NCBI GenBank assembly: GCA_045614505.1
Contig: JAZLDA010000086.1
Location: 1 to 64,000, forward strand
From: SIG607 sp045614505
Lineage (GTDB): Bacteria; Bacillota; Clostridia; Oscillospirales; Acutalibacteraceae
Direction of reading: 5' to 3'
DNA length: 64,000 bases
This document shows, piece by piece, positions 60,834 to 64,000 of the stretch (its first letter is position 1; every line of letters begins with the position of its first letter). Made by a program: the position numbers and the translations under genes. Under the pieces are notes generated by a model. That model did not search any database, had not been told where the DNA came from, and saw only the letters and a list, made by a program, of their open reading frames with translations.

Positions 60834-61949
60834 ATGAAATGTATTATAAACGGAAAAATCATAACCCCAAACGAAATATTAGAAAACAAAGCAATAATTT
60901 TTGATAAAAAAATTATAGATATCTGCGGCAAAGAAAATATCCCTGAGGGTGTCGAGATAATCGACGCAAAGGGAGGTTTTGTCTGCCCCGGATTTATCAG
61001 CACCCACATCCACGGCTGTATGAACTGTGACGTAGAAGACGGCAGTGTTGAGAGCCTTAACACTATTTCAAATCACCTTCTCTCTACAGGTGTAACCTCC
61101 TGGTGCCCCACTCTTTGCACCGTTGACATGCCTGCCTTTGAAAAGGCTTTAACTGCCGCAAGAAAAGCAAAGGAAAACGGTGAGGGCGCAAAAATCATTG
61201 GACTTTACCTTGAGGGAATTTTCTTAAGCAAAGCAAAAAAAGGTGCTCACAGAGAAGAATGGCTGAGAACACCCGACGCTGATATGGTAATAAAAAACAA
61301 GGATATCATAAGCCTTGTTATCTGTGCTCCCGAGCTCGGCGGCGCAGAGGAATTTATAAAGGCTGTAACAAGTGAGGGTATAAGGGTTGCTGTTGGTCAC
61401 AGCAATGCCGATTACTCAGAGACTAAAAAAGCAATCGACGCCGGCGCAACCGACACTACCCATCTTTTTAACGCCACCTCTCCCCTTTCTCACAGAGACC
61501 CCGGACTTCCCGGTGCAGTACTCTCTGACAGCAGAGTATATACCGAGCTTATTTGCGACAATTTCCATGTAAGCAACGCACTTTATGATATTGTTTATAA
61601 ACTTAAAGGCGATAAGCTGATTTTCATTACCGACTCAATTCGTCCTGCAGGTATGCCCGACGGAGAATATATTCAGGGCGGACTTCACGTTACTAAAAAT
61701 GGTGCCGAGTGCCGACTTGACGACGGTACTATTGCAGGAAGCGTACTTGATTTAAATAAGGGAATTGCAAATGTCAAAAATAACAGCAGTATTCCCCTTA
61801 ATGAAATAATCAACGCCGTTTCTCTTAATCCTGCTAAAATGCTGGGTGCAGACAGTAAAATCGGCTCTCTGGAAGTAGGCAAAACCGCCGACATTGTTGT
61901 AGCTGATGAAGAGTTTAATATTATAAAAGTATTCAAAAACGGAAAATAG
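60834..61949 (+). CDS. nagA: N-acetylglucosamine-6-phosphate deacetylase
   Basis: 371 residues of the amidohydrolase superfamily. Visible are GFISTHIHGCMNCDVEDG (HxH, about 58-75), LYLEGIFLSKAKKGAHREEW (usual GPF written GIF), VGHSNADYSETKKAIDAGATDTTHLFNATSPLSHRDPGLPGAVL and FITDSIRPAGMPDGEY with the catalytic Asp. It deacetylates GlcNAc-6-P in amino-sugar use and cell-wall recycling. A -10 box (TATAAT, 60801-60806) and SD GAGGTG precede it. nagB is not in the window. Confidence 0.93.
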   Translation: MKCIINGKIITPNEILENKAIIFDKKIIDICGKENIPEGVEIIDAKGGFVCPGFISTHIHGCMNCDVEDGSVESLNTISNHLLSTGVTSWCPTLCTVDMPAFEKALTAARKAKENGEGAKIIGLYLEGIFLSKAKKGAHREEWLRTPDADMVIKNKDIISLVICAPELGGAEEFIKAVTSEGIRVAVGHSNADYSETKKAIDAGATDTTHLFNATSPLSHRDPGLPGAVLSDSRVYTELICDNFHVSNALYDIVYKLKGDKLIFITDSIRPAGMPDGEYIQGGLHVTKNGAECRLDDGTIAGSVLDLNKGIANVKNNSSIPLNEIINAVSLNPAKMLGADSKIGSLEVGKTADIVVADEEFNIIKVFKNGK

Positions 61950-61986
61950 AAAAATGCAGTATAGCGTTTGCTATACTGCATTTTTT
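61950..61986. terminator. Bidirectional terminator between nagA and atpC
   Basis: Perfect 15-bp arms around a GTTT loop with flanking A and T runs. It ends nagA (+) and the ATP synthase operon (-), whose last stop is 3 bp away. Confidence 0.93.
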
Positions 61987-61988
61987 AT

Positions 61989-62252
61989 TTAGGAATCAAA
62001 TTTGAAAGAACCCGAAAGCAAGGTGACCGAATCAGAGCTAACACTCAGCAAGCCGCCGTCTGTTGTGGCTGTTTTCTTTGTGCCGTCTTCAAGCCAGATT
62101 ACACACTCACTTTTGACAACAGAGGTTACAAAGGGAATATGCCCTGCCATTATAGCAAGCTCACCCTCTGTTCCTCTGACATCAAGCTTAACCGCTTCGC
62201 CGCAGAATTTGTTTCCGTCGGGCGATGCAACTGTCAGTTTAAATGTATTCAT
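61989..62252 (-). CDS. atpC: F-type ATP synthase epsilon subunit, short form
   Basis: 87 residues: only the N-terminal beta-sandwich domain, MNTFKLTVASPDGNKFCGEAVKLDVRGTEGELAIMAGHIPFVTSVVKSECVIWLEDGTKKTATTDGGLLSVSSDSVTLLSGSFKF. The usual C-terminal helical hairpin (family length about 130-140), which inhibits ATP hydrolysis, is absent. A strong terminator follows the stop at 3 bp, so this is not an obvious frameshift. It starts 4 bp after atpD. Confidence 0.88.
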   Translation of the reverse strand: MNTFKLTVASPDGNKFCGEAVKLDVRGTEGELAIMAGHIPFVTSVVKSECVIWLEDGTKKTATTDGGLLSVSSDSVTLLSGSFKFDS

Positions 62253-62256
62253 TCAA

Positions 62257-63648
62257 TCACGCTTTCTTAGCTTTTTCAACGGCCTCGTCAATTGTTCCCA
62301 CAAAAAGGAATGCAGATTCGGGCAAATCATCATGTTTACCTTCAATAATCTCTTTAAAGCCTCTTATTGTTTCTGAAATAGGAACATACTTACCTTTAAA
62401 GCCTGTGAACTTCTCTGAAACATCAAAGGGCTGAGAAAGGAAACGCTGAATCTTTCTTGCACGCTGAACGAGCGTTTTGTCTTCGTCTGAAAGCTCATCC
62501 ATACCCATAATTGCAATAATATCCATGAGCTCATTATATCTCTGGAGAATTCGCTGAACTTCCTTTGCAACCTCATAGTGCTCTTTTCCCACAATTTCTG
62601 GGGAGAGAATACGGCTTGTTGACTCAAGGGGGTCAACTGCAGGATAAATACCCTGAGAAGCAATGTTTCTGGCAAGAACCGTTGTTGCATCAAGATGAGC
62701 AAAGGTTGTTGCAGGGGCAGGGTCGGTAAGGTCATCGGCAGGCACGTAAACTGCCTGTATAGATGTTATCGAGCCTTTCTTGGTTGAAGTAATTCTTTCC
62801 TGCAAGGCACCCATTTCTGTTGCAAGGGTAGGCTGATAGCCAACAGCAGAGGGCATACGGCCAAGAAGTGCGGAAACCTCGGAGCCTGCCTGAGTGAAAC
62901 GGAAAATATTATCAATGAATAAAAGAACGTCCTGTCCCTCAGTGTCACGGAAATACTCCGCCATTGTAAGGCCCGAAAGACCGACTCTCATTCTTGCTCC
63001 GGGAGGCTCATTCATCTGACCGTAAACAAGAGCAGTGTTACTAAGAACACCCGACTGCTTCATTTCGTTATAAAGGTCATTACCCTCTCTTGTTCGCTCT
63101 CCAACACCGGTGAAAACCGAAATACCTCCGTGCTGTTTTGCAATGTTGTTGATAAGCTCCATAATAAGAACTGTTTTACCAACACCGGCACCGCCGAAAA
63201 GACCGATTTTACCGCCCTTTGAATAGGGGCAGATAAGGTCGATAACCTTAATACCTGTTTCAAAAATCTCTGCGCTTGTTGCAAGCTCGTCATAATCGGG
63301 AGCACTGCGGTGAATATTCCATCTTTCTGTAGTATTGGGATTAGGCTGATTATCAACTGCATCCCCTAGAACATTGAATATTCTTCCCAGAGTTTCTCTG
63401 CCTACGGGAACACTGATTGGCGCTCCTGTATCGTTTACATCAACGCCTCTCTGAAGTCCGTCTGTTGACGCCATTGCAATGCATCTTGCGGTGTTGTCGC
63501 CTATATGCTGAGCTACCTCAACGGTAAGCACTCTGTCTGAAACGGGAATTGTGAGCGCGTTATGAATCATAGGCAACTCGCCCTCGTTGAAGTGTACGTC
63601 AACAACAGGGCCCATTACCTGAGTTACTTTTCCTATACGTGAATTCAA
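62257..63648 (-). CDS. atpD: F-type ATP synthase beta subunit
   Basis: About 463 residues, catalytic subunit of F1. It shows VTQVMGPVVDVHFNEGELP, the P-loop GLFGGAGVGKTVLIMELINN (about 150-169), GERTREGNDLYNEM, LLFIDNIFRFTQAGSEVSALLGRMPSAVGYQPTLATEMG and a C-terminal helical domain. The likely start is TTG 63648 after SD AGAGGTGG, giving MNSRIGKVTQVMGP; a GTG at 63657 lies inside the SD. It follows atpG and precedes atpC in the usual order. Confidence 0.97.
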   Translation of the reverse strand: MNSRIGKVTQVMGPVVDVHFNEGELPMIHNALTIPVSDRVLTVEVAQHIGDNTARCIAMASTDGLQRGVDVNDTGAPISVPVGRETLGRIFNVLGDAVDNQPNPNTTERWNIHRSAPDYDELATSAEIFETGIKVIDLICPYSKGGKIGLFGGAGVGKTVLIMELINNIAKQHGGISVFTGVGERTREGNDLYNEMKQSGVLSNTALVYGQMNEPPGARMRVGLSGLTMAEYFRDTEGQDVLLFIDNIFRFTQAGSEVSALLGRMPSAVGYQPTLATEMGALQERITSTKKGSITSIQAVYVPADDLTDPAPATTFAHLDATTVLARNIASQGIYPAVDPLESTSRILSPEIVGKEHYEVAKEVQRILQRYNELMDIIAIMGMDELSDEDKTLVQRARKIQRFLSQPFDVSEKFTGFKGKYVPISETIRGFKEIIEGKHDDLPESAFLFVGTIDEAVEKAKKA

Positions 63649-63663
63649 ATTTACCACCTCTTA

Positions 63664-64000
63664 TCAATTGCCGCTTCCGGCTACGATTTCTGTGATTTCC
63701 TGGGTTATTGCACCCTGTCTTGCTCTGTTATATTCAAGCTGTAAATCGTTTATCATCTGCTGAGCATTCTTGCTTGCGGAGTCCATTGCCATTCTGCGTG
63801 CTGAAACCTCACTTGCAAAGCTTTCTCTTGCACAAACTGTGATTATTCCCGCAACATATTCACGGGCAACATTATTAAGCACCGTTAAATGGTCAGGCTC
63901 AAAAACGATTCCGGTGGCATCGTTTTTTTCGCTTTTCTTAAAGGGTAATACCCATTTTATATAGGCTTCCTGACTCATTACCGAATGGTATCTTGTCGCA
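63664..64000 (-). CDS. atpG: F-type ATP synthase gamma subunit, C-terminal part
   Basis: Only the last ~112 codons are in the window; the frame stays open to base 64000. The C-terminal helix SARRMAMDSASKNAQQMINDLQLEYNRARQGAITQEITEIVAG is the conserved rotor end of gamma. It lies directly upstream of atpD (about 15 bp), in the normal gamma-beta-epsilon order. Confidence 0.95.
   Translation of the reverse strand, partial: ATRYHSVMSQEAYIKWVLPFKKSEKNDATGIVFEPDHLTVLNNVAREYVAGIITVCARESFASEVSARRMAMDSASKNAQQMINDLQLEYNRARQGAITQEITEIVAGSGN

Overview
This 64 kb window is a chromosomal stretch of a low-to-mid-GC, probably anaerobic Gram-positive bacterium of the class Clostridia, most likely an Oscillospirales-like gut lineage. 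The evidence is indirect: a large clostridial-type single-chain PurL, split AICAR transformylase and IMP cyclohydrolase, fhs inside the purine operon, a RicT/PSP1 protein, DnaD with a DnaC-like loader, a Na+-pumping decarboxylase operon, a dockerin-bearing secreted enzyme, strong SD sequences and many intrinsic terminators. I saw no phage, transposase, CRISPR array or rRNA. One tRNA gene is present. The content is mostly housekeeping, with a few accessory islands. No stretch longer than 300 bp lacks a gene.

Layout. 0.1-10.3 kb (+): a purine operon, purM-purN-IMP cyclohydrolase-AICAR formyltransferase-purD-purL-fhs; fhs makes the formyl-folate used by two of the enzymes. 10.4-18 kb (-): a DUF6512 membrane protein, secF/secD, a MocR-like aminotransferase, an LTA-synthase-like membrane sulfatase-fold enzyme and an M20 peptidase. 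18-23.8 kb: a 1592-residue secreted alpha/beta-hydrolase with carbohydrate-binding-like modules and a C-terminal dockerin (-), divergent from an AraC regulator (+). 23.9-32.1 kb: a zinc-ribbon membrane protein, a MATE transporter (+), a 56-residue ferredoxin, ricT-holB-trpS, a glycosyltransferase, mgtC-glpP and mscL. 32.2-35.9 kb: an oxidoreductase plus two TIM-barrel isomerase-like genes, divergent from a second AraC regulator. 36-45 kb: a VanY-like lipoprotein, a LOG protein, a short hairpin-repeat array beside tRNA-Arg(CCU), galE, dnaD-dnaC, and the plsY-der-DUF512 and rpmF-DUF177 groups.

45-54.2 kb (+) is an energy-metabolism cluster: GtrA, an orphan decarboxylase beta subunit with a 46-residue one-helix partner, pyruvate kinase, FeoB, then oadG-biotin carrier-oadB-oadA. 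Together the last four should decarboxylate oxaloacetate and export Na+. 54.2-64 kb: an AlaX-like editing protein, RadC, an RluA-type synthase, a CPBP protease, a small orphan protein, a histidine phosphatase with hemW and pduL, nagA, and the 3' end of an F-type ATPase operon (gamma partial, beta, a short epsilon).

The items most worth a second look are: (1) an N-terminal extension on OadB that repeats the enzyme's own IGGADxPT sodium-site motif; (2) the orphan beta subunit with a tiny helix partner; (3) several promoters whose -10 box sits so close to an AGGTGAT-type SD that the mRNA should start on the SD itself; (4) near-identical DNA in the two dockerin repeats; (5) the GATGATATAC/hairpin array; (6) the F1 epsilon subunit without a C-terminal helical domain. 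I found no clear multi-gene system that is demonstrably new.
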